Positions 33,422-44,076 of a DNA stretch of 64,000 nucleotides are shown here, in pieces. The notes under the pieces were generated by a model that worked only from the letters and a program-made list of their open reading frames with translations, was not told the DNA's origin and ran no database searches. Numbering within the stretch: position 1 is the stretch's first letter; every line of letters starts with the position of its first letter. The position numbers and the translations under genes are program-made. This DNA is from Cycas panzhihuaensis (Eukaryota; Cycadophyta): the NCBI GenBank assembly GCA_023213395.1, contig CM041465.1, positions 133,307,741-133,371,740 of the forward strand, read 5' to 3'.

Positions 33422-34640
33422 ATGGCTCCAACTCAAGGTGATTGAATCTCACTTTTAGAAAATTAGTTCACCACATTACAATAAGAAGTTAAGATAGAAG
33501 TGCAATAGGTAAAAGCCAACATGTTAAATTTAGCATCAAAATCTGACATGGTTTCTATTATGTCCCAGATGGCACAAATAACAACACAAATCACTTTAAA
33601 TCAAAATTAGATGGCATAAATTGTAGCACAACTTTCCTCTCATTAAGTAGGTCCTATACCACCACCACCACCACTACTGCCCCTACACTAGCCATAATTA
33701 TTTAACCATAAAATTAATATTCTAACTTTTGATCCTAATTTAAATAGGGAAAGCACTCACAATTAGATAAGTAAATTAGAATCCTACTTCACCCTCAATC
33801 CAATGACTGAAGATGATCAACTATTATATGCCTCTATCCATTTAGATGGGAAAGTACATCACTAGTTTAATTGGTAGAAAAAAGAATACCCTTCAACTCA
33901 AACATGGTAGCATTTCATAAACTATTTTTTCAAGCAGTACGAGGATACATGGAGTCAGTCATTCTTCACTTAACTGACCAGGCTTAAACAATCATCATCT
34001 ATAGAGTCATTTACAGATGAATTCCAAGCATTATTCAATTGATGTCCATAAGGTCAAAATGTGGATAAGCAAACGTTGATCGACACCTATGTAGTAGGGC
34101 TCCAGGACTATATTCAAATGTGTCTTAAGACATTATCCTTGCCTTCTCTCAAGGAAGCTATTAATATGGCAAAGGAAGTAGAGGCGGAGTTCATAGCTGA
34201 AAGATCTCTGTACACCTGAAGAGACATCCCATGGTCCTCTCGATCTTAGTAGACAGACTTCTAGTGGCCCCATCCTTAGTTTGATGATGTAGCTTGCCCT
34301 TAGACTGACTTTCAACATTCCCAAGCTCGACCAGATGACACATCTCATCCTTAAACAAATTGGCAGGCAGAGGGACCCCCAATGAAAAAATTCCAAATCT
34401 CACAAGTAGAAGCACAATGACTAGTAGAAACAGTCCTCTATATACAAAACTCAGAAAAGTGGACTCTTAGGCATGGTCGCATTTGTTTAGTGAGGCATAT
34501 GGTCTTTTCCATCAACCTCATAGATGACCCATTAGACTTGGATTCTGATAAAGAGGTTAATGAAGGAATCCAGGTAGACCCCAACCTTGACCCCCAACTA
34601 GAAGTATTCCTATTAACCATAACTTTTACTACTTGTACTG
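33422..34640 (+). pseudogene. Gypsy E gag
   Basis: Gag starts at ATG 33422 (MAPTQGD, stop, ISLLEN). It has a Pro-rich run near 33655-33685. The retrotransposon gag domain is at about 33770-34190 (ISKLESYFTLNPMTEDDQLLYASIHLDGK, then YVVGLQDYIQMCLKTLSLPSLKEAI, MAKEVEAEFIAERS). The zinc knuckle near 34435-34500 keeps SEKWTLRHGRICLVRH but has lost the cysteines. Most stops are former Gln or Trp codons. Confidence 0.85.
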
Positions 34641-35180
34641 AACCCTTATGAGTTAGAGGTATTCTTCGGAAGACTCCAATGTCAATCCTGATCGATGGTG
34701 GTGCATCTTTGAACTTTATCGATATCTCATTAGCTAGGCAGTTAAACCTATATATTGTCCCTAAGACTAGTTTCACTTGCTCTCTGCCAGGGTATCAAAA
34801 GCTCCATTGTGTAGGTATCATAAGAAACCTACATGTCCAAATTGACTCATACCTCTTAACCTCTGATTTTCATGCATTATCTATAGGAGGATCTGATGCT
34901 ATATTGGGGATCTAATGGTTATAAACCTTAGGAACTTATAGCATGAATAACTCACCCTCTAACCCATTCATAATATTTAAAGATCATATGGGAAAAACAC
35001 ACAAACTTTATAGTATTTAGTCCCCTCCAAACTAACTTGTTTCACCTAGCTGTATAAAAGACATCTTCAAACCAACCTAGGCTATATAGTTTGTCTAAAT
35101 AACATCCAAATTGATCCCCTAATCCACCTACGTATCCAGGATGTTATTACAAAGTACGAGTAAGTATTTACTCCTCTACC
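34641..35180 (+). pseudogene. Gypsy E protease
   Basis: RGILRKTPMSILIDGGASLNFID (34650-34720) holds the aspartic protease site with the catalytic Asp kept and D-G-G in place of D-S/T-G. The flap and second half follow: LARQLNLYIVP, LPGYQKLHCVGII, DFHALSIGGSDAILGI (to 34913). A Gln/Trp-type stop ends the open stretch. Confidence 0.85.
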
Positions 35181-36590
35181 TTCTATGACCCCTCCTGACC
35201 GTGGGTTTTACCATACGATTGAACTAAAATCTAACCATGACCCAATTAGCCTATGCCTATATAGAAATTCCTACTTTCAAAAAAATGAAATTAATAAAAT
35301 CATGACTGAACTAATGGATATGGGAATAATTCAGCCCAGTAAAAGTCCATACGTAGCACAAATCATCTTAGTTAGGAAAAAAGATGGCTCTTTTTGCCTT
35401 TGTGTGGATTATAGGGAGCTTAACAAGATTACTATTAAGAATAAGTTCCCCACTCCATAAATTGATGATATGCTTGATGAGATCCATAGAGCATCGATCA
35501 TCTCTAAACTAGACTTACAATCAGGATATTACTAGATCCCTATAGCCCTGGAAGATTGTAATAAGATAGATTTTCGAACCCACCATAGCCATTTTGAGTT
35601 TCGAGTGATGCCTTTTGGCCTCTACAATGCTCTGACCACCTTCCAAGTGCTCATGAATAAAATTTTTGGTCCTCACCTTCAAAAATTTATCATCATTTTC
35701 TTCGACGATATACTTATCTATAGCTTATATTTGGACCATCACATTCATCATCTAGAAATAGTCCTCCAAATTCTACATCAATACCAATTATATACCAAAC
35801 TTTCTAAGTGTGAATTTGGAAAATCTGAACTCTAATACTTGGGCCACATAATTTCTTGTAAAGGGGTATGTGTGGACCCTGATAAAATATCGGTCATCAC
35901 TACCTGGTCCACACCAACCAATCTCATATAATTGCAAACATTCCTTGGTCTTACAGGGTTCTATCATCATTTTGTTCGTAACTATACTGCAATAACAACC
36001 CCACTAATGAATTTGATCTACAAAAACTCCTTTCAATTGTCGTTAGAGGCTGAAGCTACTTTTTCTCATCTCAAGCTAGTGATGGCCTCTACCCCAGTGC
36101 TGGTCACTCCTGATTTCACTCAACCTTTCTAGCTCAAGTGTGATGCTTCCCCATTTGGCATAGGTGCTATTCTTATGCAGGAATATCACTTAATTGCTTT
36201 CAAAAGTCAAAAACTAAAAGACCATGAACTTTAACTATCAACTTACCAAAAGGAAATGTAAGCAATCCTACATGCGGTGGATAAGTGGTGTCAATATCTT
36301 TTAGGGTTAAAATTCACAATCCTTACTGATCACCATAGTCTCCATAATTTGATGGACCAACCAATCCTCTCAGAAGAACAAGCCAAATGGATTGATTGCC
36401 TTCAAGTTTTTGACTTTACGATATCATATAAGAAAGGCAAAGACAATGTCGTTACAGATGTCCTTTCTCATATTTCTCCTAATTCCAACGACACCAATTC
36501 TAACATCCATGCTATATCTAAGCCCCAAACCATTACACTAGATGAATTACATGATGAAAACTAAACACAACCTAACTACTTCCTTTAGAA
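35181..36590 (+). pseudogene. Gypsy E reverse transcriptase and RNase H
   Basis: The RT begins with [19 protein letters not shown] and [10 protein letters not shown] near 35325. [20 protein letters not shown] follows, then the palm (SKLDLQSGYY near 35505), PFGLYNALTTF, and the catalytic FFDDILIYS at about 35698-35725 with both Asp residues. The tether and RNase H run from 35930 (FLGLTGFYHHFVRNY) through KCDASPFGIG (36137, catalytic Asp) and KWCQYLLGLKFTILTDHHSL (36280) to YKKGKDNVVTDVLSHIS (36430-36480). Several stops and a frameshift occur. Confidence 0.88.
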
Positions 36591-37640
36591 GGAAAAAGAC
36601 TTATCACCATATTCGTGCTAACTTCTTTTGGCCCCATATGAAATGTACTATCTTTACCTTTGTGTTAGAATATGATACTTGTCAATGACATAAGGTGGAT
36701 AAAAATGCTTTACTAGGATTACTCTAGCCATTACATATCCCTTAAGGAAAATGGTAAGACATTGCCATGGATTTTATTATTGGGTTACCTACATCAGCTG
36801 GGTTTGACTCCATTTGGGTAGTCATTGATAGACTAACCAAATATGCTTATTTTATTCTAGTATACATATCTTGTAAATCATCCCATCTAGCTGACATTTA
36901 TGTCCAATTCATTTTCCATCTTCATGGATTCCCCTCAACTATCATTTATGATAGGGACCCCAAATTCACTAGCTCCTTTTGGCAAGAGTTATTTAAGGTT
37001 GTGGGAACTTCATTTAATATGAGTACTAACTACCATTAACAAACAGATGGTCAATTAGAGGCTTTGAATAAAACTTTGGAAACATACCTATGTTGTTTTT
37101 CCTCTATCCACTAAGCTAAATGGACATCCTAATTATCCTTGGCAGAATATTGGTATAATTCATCACACCATTTAACCATTATCATGTCTCTATTCTTGGT
37201 ATTATATGGATATCACCCCTCTTTATACCATACTTTAGCAACTATTTTTTGGAATGCATTTGCCCAACGAAAACTTTAAGACATGGACCAAATCCTTCGT
37301 ACCCTTAAGCAAAACCTAGCCAATGCAAGAAATCATATGAAGCAACTCATTAACCACCACCGATCTGATCGGTTATTTGACATTAGAGATCTCGTCTTCC
37401 TCTGTCTTCAGTCATACAAACAACAATCCCTAAAAGCCCATCGAGGCCACAAACTAAGCCCCTATTATTATGGTCTATATAAAGTCATAAAAAAGATTGG
37501 CAAAGTTGCATATCCCCTTGAACTTCCCCTAGGCACCAATATCCATAATGTCTTCTATGTCTCATGCCTTGAAAAGTGTATGGGAAAAAATATTACATCC
37601 CTCACTACCCTCCTCATTCTCCATAATGAACAAGCTTTCA
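36591..37640 (+). pseudogene. Gypsy E integrase
   Basis: Only the end of the zinc finger remains (YDTCQ-like near 36675). The core keeps first Asp in AMDFIIGLPTSAGFDSIWVV (36764), second Asp in IYDRDPKFTSSFWQ (36945), and Glu in DGQLEALNKTLE near 37050. A GPY/F-like motif YYYGLYKVIKKIGKVAYPLE is at 37454-37515, followed by IHNVFYVSCLEK. A short deletion between RNase H and the finger is likely, because the expected two His residues are missing. Confidence 0.87.
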
Positions 37641-37811
37641 CAGTTCTAATAGATCAAATCCTCAATGCTCGTTAGCACCACCTTCAAAATCATGGCATTT
37701 CTGAGCATTTGGTACAGTGGGTCAATTGTGATGCAGATGAAGCAACTTGGGAATCTAACGAAGTTTTCAAATAACATCCTTATTTGCAATGCTTTGAGGA
37801 ATCAATATCTT
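37641..37811 (+). pseudogene. Gypsy E chromodomain
   Basis: ILNAR at 37660 is followed by HHLQNHGISEHLVQWVNCDADEATWE (in two parts around a stop) to about 37760. It resembles the C-terminal chromodomain of chromoviruses with aromatic W positions kept. It is nearly identical in layout to the Gypsy A remnant at 1600-1735. Confidence 0.82.
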
Positions 37812-37824
37812 AGAGGGAGGGACT
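37812..37824 (+). other. Gypsy E polypurine tract
   Basis: AGAGGGAGGGACT lies directly before the 3' LTR. Confidence 0.8.
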
Positions 37825-38296
37825 TGTAACATAACCTCACCTCCATAAGTGGAAGGAAGTATTAGTATGTGGAATTCGTCAAAGGGTTATGTGATCTTGT
37901 GAATATTCTAAAGTACTTACTTATTATTAAGTGCCTAAATAGGCATACTCACTTATTTAGCAAGTACTTAATTAGTGGTTCTTTTATATTGCACATGCAT
38001 TTAATAAGTAGTTGTGCTCACTTATTTAGTAATTGCACTACATATATATTTAGCAAGTAGTTGTTCTTTTTGTGCATGCATTTAGCAGGTAGTTGTGCTC
38101 ACTTATTTAATAAGTGCTTAGAATAGAAGTAAGCATTAGTAGTTGAAGCACTATATATACCTATCAGGTCTTTATTGTAATTCATTCTTGGATCATATTA
38201 CTTAAGAGAAAAGAACTTCAGTTCTCTTTGGTGATCAATTGTCTCTTTTGGCTCTCTCTAGTGTTTAACATTTTTTATTGTGGAAGATACATTACA
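37825..38296 (+). repeat. Gypsy E 3' LTR
   Basis: It starts TGTAACATAACCTCACC and ends GATACATTACA. It matches 31995-32492 but is 26 bases shorter through small indels. TATA box at 38152-38159. Confidence 0.93.
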
Positions 38297-38301
38297 AAAA
38301 C

Positions 38302-38990
38302 TCTATTAAAATCACGTATGCAAGAGGAAGGACTAGAAAGAATCTTTATGTGCCCTTAGCCTTCATCATTTAGGTATGTGTAAGAGTTTCTTTTGCAAAA
38401 TTTATTTTCATTTATTTTTATTAAAAAAGAAAAAACTTATTGAAAACATTTAGAAAAGGGTTTCTTCTGATCTTGCCATTTCTTTATTTTTCTTGAAAAT
38501 GTTTGCTTTAAAAAGGAGAAAAGAAAAAGTGATTTCTTTTAGTTTGGTATGATTTCTTTTAGTCCTACTTGCTCTTTTTGCTTGCATGTAATTTGATCTC
38601 AAATATGTATGATCACATGATTTTTATTATCTTTCCTTTTTTCTAATAAACTCAAAACATTCAAAGAAATAGGAAAGAACAAAAAATAAAAACATTATCA
38701 GTGTAGCTTTACATTTAAATCTCCTCTACCTATTTGTGTAAACTAGGATATTCTTTCACTAAATCATTACCATATATTTTAACCTCTTACTCATTTAAAT
38801 TCACTTTCAATTACAAAACACAAACAAGTAGAGATCCCTTCTTAGGAGTTAGTAAAAGTTAGTTTTAGGGCTCCTCTAGGCTAATGTATCTCTCAATATT
38901 CAATTGAAGCAAAAGGAAATATAAAGTTATTGAGAGGTACTCAACTTAGACTATTCTAGAAAAACCATCTTTCTAGTGACCATACTGGGG
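38302..38990 (+). other. Gypsy D leader (right part)
   Basis: Non-coding sequence continuing 30492-31994 after removal of Gypsy E. It leads into the Gypsy D gag. No gene is recognised. Confidence 0.45.
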
Positions 38991-40530
38991 AGTTACCTTT
39001 TATCTTTATTTTTATACCATTAGTCATACATCCTTATCCTATGAAGATCATGTTGACATCCTAGCAAAGAAAGTTATTAAAGCTTCAAGGTCTTCCTTTA
39101 GACTTTGAACCTCAACACTTACATCCCACTCCTAAAGTTTCATTAGGCCATGTAGATCTTTCTGACCAACAAGCATATGATAACTATTTGTATCTACTTG
39201 AGGTATCAAACTAGTTGTATAAAGTACCCACTAAGTAAAGGTACTCTAAAATACCTTCTTAGTTTATTGGTAGTGATCCCTTTCCTACCTCTTCTTCCAT
39301 TCAATAAGAGATTCCTTATGTTCAAGTACCTTCATCTTACCATAAGCTTTTTCTTCCTATAATTTCTTCTCTTATTGATATTCTTGGTTATTATGACCTT
39401 TTTTATCTTGAGATTCATACTACGTTTACTTCTCCTTAGCATCATCAGTTTGATCTACATTGTGAGGAGCATAATTAAATATAGATAAGGCAACTTAATC
39501 CCTTTTTCCATCTCATCCTCCTACTCCAAGACCATCCTCTTCCCCTTCCAAGGAAGCTAAGGATAATAAATTAATTCATTCACAATCTCATGTTTTATCT
39601 TACTTGCCATAAAACCAAAATTATCTTCCTCTTATTATATCTTTTATATATGAGAAATCTCTTGAGTCACCTACTCAAAGGAATCCTATTTCCTCTTATA
39701 TTCTTACTTCTTATTATGTTAGTCCATTAACTTCCATGCTTAGACCAATTCTTTCATATTTTGGTAAGCTAACTTCTTCATATTATGTTGTTGTTTTAAC
39801 TCAACCTCAATAGCAAGTAGTTTCCCATAGAGTTATCTCTTAGGGCATCAATTCCCCACCTTCTTCTCCTAGGTTATCTAACTCTATTCCATAATTTAAT
39901 CCCATTTCAAATGTTGAAGTCTCATATTTTTATACTTTTATTAATTAATCCTAAACTATTCGACCAATTAATCCCACTTCTTTATCTCATATTCTTAGGC
40001 ATTTTTTCTCAACAGACTTCTATTTGTTATTTCAATCTTGTATTCCCTTATATTCTTATACCTCAAACCAATTCAGTGGTTAATCTATCGGCTTGGTTTA
40101 ACCCCACACAACTCCTTTTAGCTTAACCTACCTCTTATGAACATTAGCCTACTGCTTATTTATCCCCTTATCTATTCTTCTTACCTCAATGTTGAGGCTA
40201 AAGAAACCTTTCGTAGACTACATGAGGTCCCCTTTTCCGTAAAAGATCCTCTTGTCTCCCATGCCTCCTTTCTTCCTTAAGCTTCCTAAGTTTTTGGGAG
40301 AGTCTTCTCAAGATCTAGCATCTCACATATAAGTATTTGTACTTGCATACATTGACTTCATACCACATGATTATGCCATGATGTGCTATTTTTCAAGTCA
40401 CTACAAGGGGATGTTTTGAAGTGGTTTTATCATCTTCCCTCTACTTCTATCCTTTCTTTCCAATAATTAGTCAATTTCATTATCAATTACTTTGATGTTA
40501 TAAAACCATTTGAATTTGGAATCAAATCAT
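38991..40530 (+). pseudogene. Gypsy D gag (Tat-like), truncated
   Basis: A plus-strand gag begins near 39000-39120, with a long Ser/Pro-rich middle section (39.2-40.15 kb). The conserved domain near 40195-40530 reads FRRLHEVPFSVKDPLVSHAS, LPKFLGESSQDLASHI, HDYAMM, GDVLKWFYHLPSTSILSFQ and INYFDVIKPFEFGIKSL. This layout (short gag core ending in L-x-W-F/Y-x-x-L-P) is that of gypsy elements with an extra RNase H, and it may be of the same broad group as Gypsy C. It stops at 40530 where an inserted LTR begins. RT and later parts are not found. Confidence 0.65.
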
Positions 40531-40895
40531 TGTTAGCCATCAAACAAAATCATAACAAATCTTTTTAGGGTTTTGTAAGTGAAAGGAGTGGATCTAGCAT
40601 TCATCTCCATGCAATATATACAAAGGTAAACATGGGACCAAGAGAGACTTGAGAGAAAAAGAGTAGCTCTCACAAAATAGGGAGGTAATAATGAGCCTCC
40701 TCCATTGAGCTTTTGCTTTATATTAATGAGAGAGTACATTAGGATTAGGATTAGGATTTTCCTTAATGATATGAAATTACACCTAATATATATATAAGTA
40801 TATTTCATTTAAGTGATTTAATTTAAAGTTTATTTAAGACCCTTTTAGAAATAATAAACTAATGTATTGACCTTGTGGCATTAACCTATTTTAAT
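40531..40895 (-). repeat. Candidate 3' LTR of Copia D
   Basis: The sequence starts TGTTAGCCATCAAAC exactly where the Gypsy D gag frame ends. On its far side is a purine-rich stretch (minus strand AAGGTGAGGA, 40894-40903) suited to a polypurine tract. No second copy lies in the window, so it is a candidate only. Confidence 0.45.
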
Positions 40896-41274
40896 CCTCA
40901 CCTTAATTGTAGAAAGTCATTTCATCCTATTTTATTATATCCTATGGGATCTTCATTTGGGCCTCTTATAAGGTAAACTACTATAACACTTTTGTGGGAA
41001 ACCTTTATGGGGAAAAAAACCCATGGATTTTCTAATCTAATAGCCTAGCTTAAGTGGCTCTTTAAATGAAGGTAGATAGCCTATTAGTATAATGAGTTTT
41101 ATAGTTATAATCTATTGAGTCTCTATATGCCATTTGGCCATCCCCAATGCCCTTTTGGGTTTTTAGAGATTTTAAGTTTTTGAAATGGTATAACCCTTAT
41201 TCTTTTACACCCTTAATGGGTTTCCACTAATGGGATAGAGTAGAGACTTACTCTTGTCCTTCACACCCACTAGT
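40896..41274. other. Non-coding stretch between candidate LTR and copia RNase H tail
   Basis: No domain seen. On the minus strand it would be the 3' untranslated part of Copia D. Confidence 0.45.
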
Positions 41275-41560
41275 GGGTTTTACAAATGAGATAGAGTATA
41301 ATGGCCCTCTTATCATCTCCTTTAATCAGTTAGAGATAAAGGCTCTAAGGCTAAGCTACCTTAAGAACTATTCAAACTTCACCCTTTGCAATGGTTTAGA
41401 GAAGATATTGACCACTTGATCTATTGTAAGGTAGTACTCCTATTAAATTGTATCGTCATAAACTAGTTCTCTAATATTATGGACTCTCATACTTATATAT
41501 TTAGTATGATTGTGAAATATATTGGATATATGACAATAATTATGAGGATGCTTAATTTTT
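41275..41560 (-). pseudogene. Copia D RNase H C-terminus
   Basis: The minus strand reads SNIFHNHTKYI near 41500, IRELVYDDTI near 41460, and a frame giving DQVVNIFSKPLQRVKFE near 41400. This matches the copia RNase H end (R-T-K-H-I, I-R-E-x-V, Q-x-A-D-I-F-T-K-P-L, K-F-E). It sits at the correct distance and orientation for the LTR candidate at 40531-40895. Confidence 0.7.
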
Positions 41561-42525
41561 AGAGAGAATGTTAAGCATGTTAAATGGGGCTTCTTCATTT
41601 CGCTTCATATTTCCTCAAGTAATATATTGACCCTCTTAACCTTCATCCATGAAGGCACCATTTAACATGAGATCATAGATCAACATAGGTACTTTGGGGC
41701 TCTAAATTAATATCTTATTTGATCCTCTTTACTATTAAAATCCTCCTCTCTCTTTTTTATCTCCATTTTCATAATCCTTTAAGGTCTCCTTGCTATAGGA
41801 AAGTATATTAAAATATCTTAAAATTTACCATTTAAACACCTCTATAAAGAGAACTATTAGTCTAAACTATTTTGCTAGTTCTTATAACAATCATAACTTT
41901 GAGCTCTTGGAGAGTTCTCCTAAGTGCCCTACTTTTTATTTTTTCATTTTCTTGAGTGTAGACTATAATTCTGATTGTGTTTCTATATTGTTTCTAATAG
42001 TTTTTAAGGTAAAATTTCATTAATCTCCTAATTCCTAATATTTTTTTTTCTTTCTTAATCCATAGTTATTATCCTTCTTATAGTTACTAATTCTTCAATA
42101 TGTTCAATCATACCTTTCACTTATACTAATCATTAATTTTCTTCCACAAAGTTGGAAAATATTGAGTTTAGATCTAGTGGTTTATTTTTTAATATAATTA
42201 TTATGTAAGGAATTATATTTGTTTCCTCATTTATAATTATTATAATTATATTAGAAGATTTCATTTTCTAGGGATTCTTTAGATAATATTATCACTCATG
42301 ATCCTCATGTCCACATCTTTTACAATAATATTCTATATTAAGTGGGGGATAATATTCCTTATAATGGAATGATGCTTTACATTTAATTGTTATCCATGGA
42401 GGATTTTTCTATTCTAATGTATTTCCTAGGTAGATATGTACCCTAGGGAGCTGCACTTGTCTCCTTTTACAACCTCACCCCACCACCTCTCTAGTGTCAA
42501 TCGTTAAAATATTACTCTAATACCA
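41561..42525 (-). other. Decayed element interior, unassigned
   Basis: On the minus strand a knuckle-like CKRCGHEDHE occurs near 42300, and a primer-binding-site-like TGGTATTAGAG occurs at 42515-42525, right against the LTR of Element G. Nothing else is recognisable. It may join Copia D remains to the leader of a second copy of Element G. Confidence 0.4.
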
Positions 42526-42966
42526 TGTTAAAATCTATAATAGTAGAATTGACTCATGAGGTATATACATAAGTAAATAAACATATAAAGTAAATATCAA
42601 ACATGTATCTAGTATTCAATAAACAACAAGTATGCATTCACCATAAGAAAGAGACACCAAGATTTATATATAAAAACCCCAATGTAGAAAAAACCATAGG
42701 AAAAGGTGGAGTTTAGACTCTTTTTATTATCATAGTGATTATATTTCCTTTCTCAAGTTCTCAAGTGCTATGTATACATATTTATAATAAGATTCACCTT
42801 ATGAGTAGCCTATATTTTCTCTTTAGCCTTTACATCAACTAATAGTATGATTACATAAGTATCTATGCATCTCACACATCTCAATATATGTGAATAGTGG
42901 GATGGTGTATGTGTACATCATTAGTAATAAATATTACATATACATAATCATCACATATTTTTAAAT
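42526..42966 (-). repeat. Element G 3' LTR
   Basis: It aligns with 46212-46644 through shared words such as AGAATTGACTCATGAG, CTCAAGTTCTCAAGTG and GAATAGTRGGATG. Its left edge is preceded by CTCTAATACCA, a second primer-binding-site remnant. Confidence 0.85.
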
Positions 42967-43478
42967 TCCTCCTTAATGCCTAATGTCTTTAAATCTTGAT
43001 CTTTAACCTATATGATGGATCTTGTAACCTGTATCATGTATTTATATTTTGTATCACCTATTACCTATATGTTATATATATCTATTAACTTGTATATATA
43101 AACCATCATTAAGATAAATATATATGAAGTGTTTTCAAGTACATCTTCATATCTTCTCCTATATAACTACTTTTAATCAACATTCTATTAATTATTCATC
43201 AAATCAAGGAATAAATAAAGTAATTTTGAGTCCATATAGAACAATAATCATCTACCAAAATACATGGATAATCAGCCTCTATAATGACAAGTTTTCTAGA
43301 TAATTACTTTAGATATATGGTTCATCATTCTTTCACATTGATTGTAGCTTAAGTAGCTTCATTCTTTTCTTTTAACTAGACCAATTCAATAGATGAATAT
43401 TAGTTGGAATTTATCTATATCTAATTAACTAAGCAGGTGAATTTTATTCTTTCATTCATTAATCAACTAGGTAAAGTA

Positions 43479-44071
43479 TGTTAATGAAACCTAGTTCTAA
43501 ACAACCAAAACTAACCACTAGATCATTCAATATACAATAAAAAACATTCACATTACCAAGAAAACCAGATATAATGTGGTAAAGCCCTAACAGAGTGCTA
43601 GGAAAACATCCACATAAGAAAGGTATTGGCTTTATTTGATTAAGAATAAAATATCTATACATGCAATTGCCACATAATTCTCACCACAACAATAATCAAC
43701 TAATCACTACCCATGATATAATGTAATGTGATACTGCAATCATGATACAATAATAATTAAAAAAAAGTTAATTACCCAAATTGGGCTACAAAATCATCAC
43801 CACTAGATCTAGTGCCTTTTTTATAAGCGACCTAGATTCTCTTTATAATTTAGTAGGTTTTTGAACCCTAGCCTTTTGCTTCAGGGGTGTTGCCCCTGAA
43901 CCCCCACAAGGGGGGGCTCCATATATGTTACCACCCCCCTTAGACCCCCCTATGACACTAGTGGGAGGGCAAGCCCCCCCACACCCTCCTCAGAAAAGTT
44001 AGTAGGAAAAACTACGTAGGAAAAGGTCCAAAAGTTTAGCCTCCTTATACATTATTGTCATATATCCAACA
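43479..44071 (-). mobile_element. Solo LTR H (same family as the Copia C LTR), inside Element G
   Basis: It is homologous, on the minus strand, to the Copia C LTR: a TGTTAATG/TGTTGAGG edge, the GTGGTAAAGCCCTAACAG-type block, GATTCTCTTTATAATTTAG, the G/C-rich block (43890-44000) and the terminal CCAACA. Flanks AAGTA (43474-43478) and AACTA (44072-44076) match at 4 of 5 positions, which suits a target duplication. No internal region is attached. Confidence 0.75.
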
Positions 44072-44076
44072 AACTA

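Larger units (their letters stand above)
31995..38296 (+). mobile_element. Gypsy E: complete Ty3/gypsy chromovirus nested in Gypsy D
   Basis: LTRs at 31995-32492 and 37825-38296 are flanked by a perfect 5-bp duplication AAAAC (31990-31994 and 38297-38301). Primer-binding site, leader, gag, protease, RT, RNase H, integrase, chromodomain and polypurine tract are all found. A short internal deletion appears to have removed part of the RNase H-integrase junction, including the start of the HHCC finger. The proteins are closely related to Gypsy A and Gypsy F. Confidence 0.93.

Noticed and set aside
40740-40762. ATTAGG repeated three times, suggesting a telomere-like tract
   Set aside because: The plant telomere unit is TTTAGGG. 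Three ATTAGG copies inside a candidate LTR are more simply a local slip.
42290-42320. CKRCGHEDHE as a functional zinc knuckle
   Set aside because: The full C-x2-C-x4-H-x4-C spacing is not completed and no gag context surrounds it.
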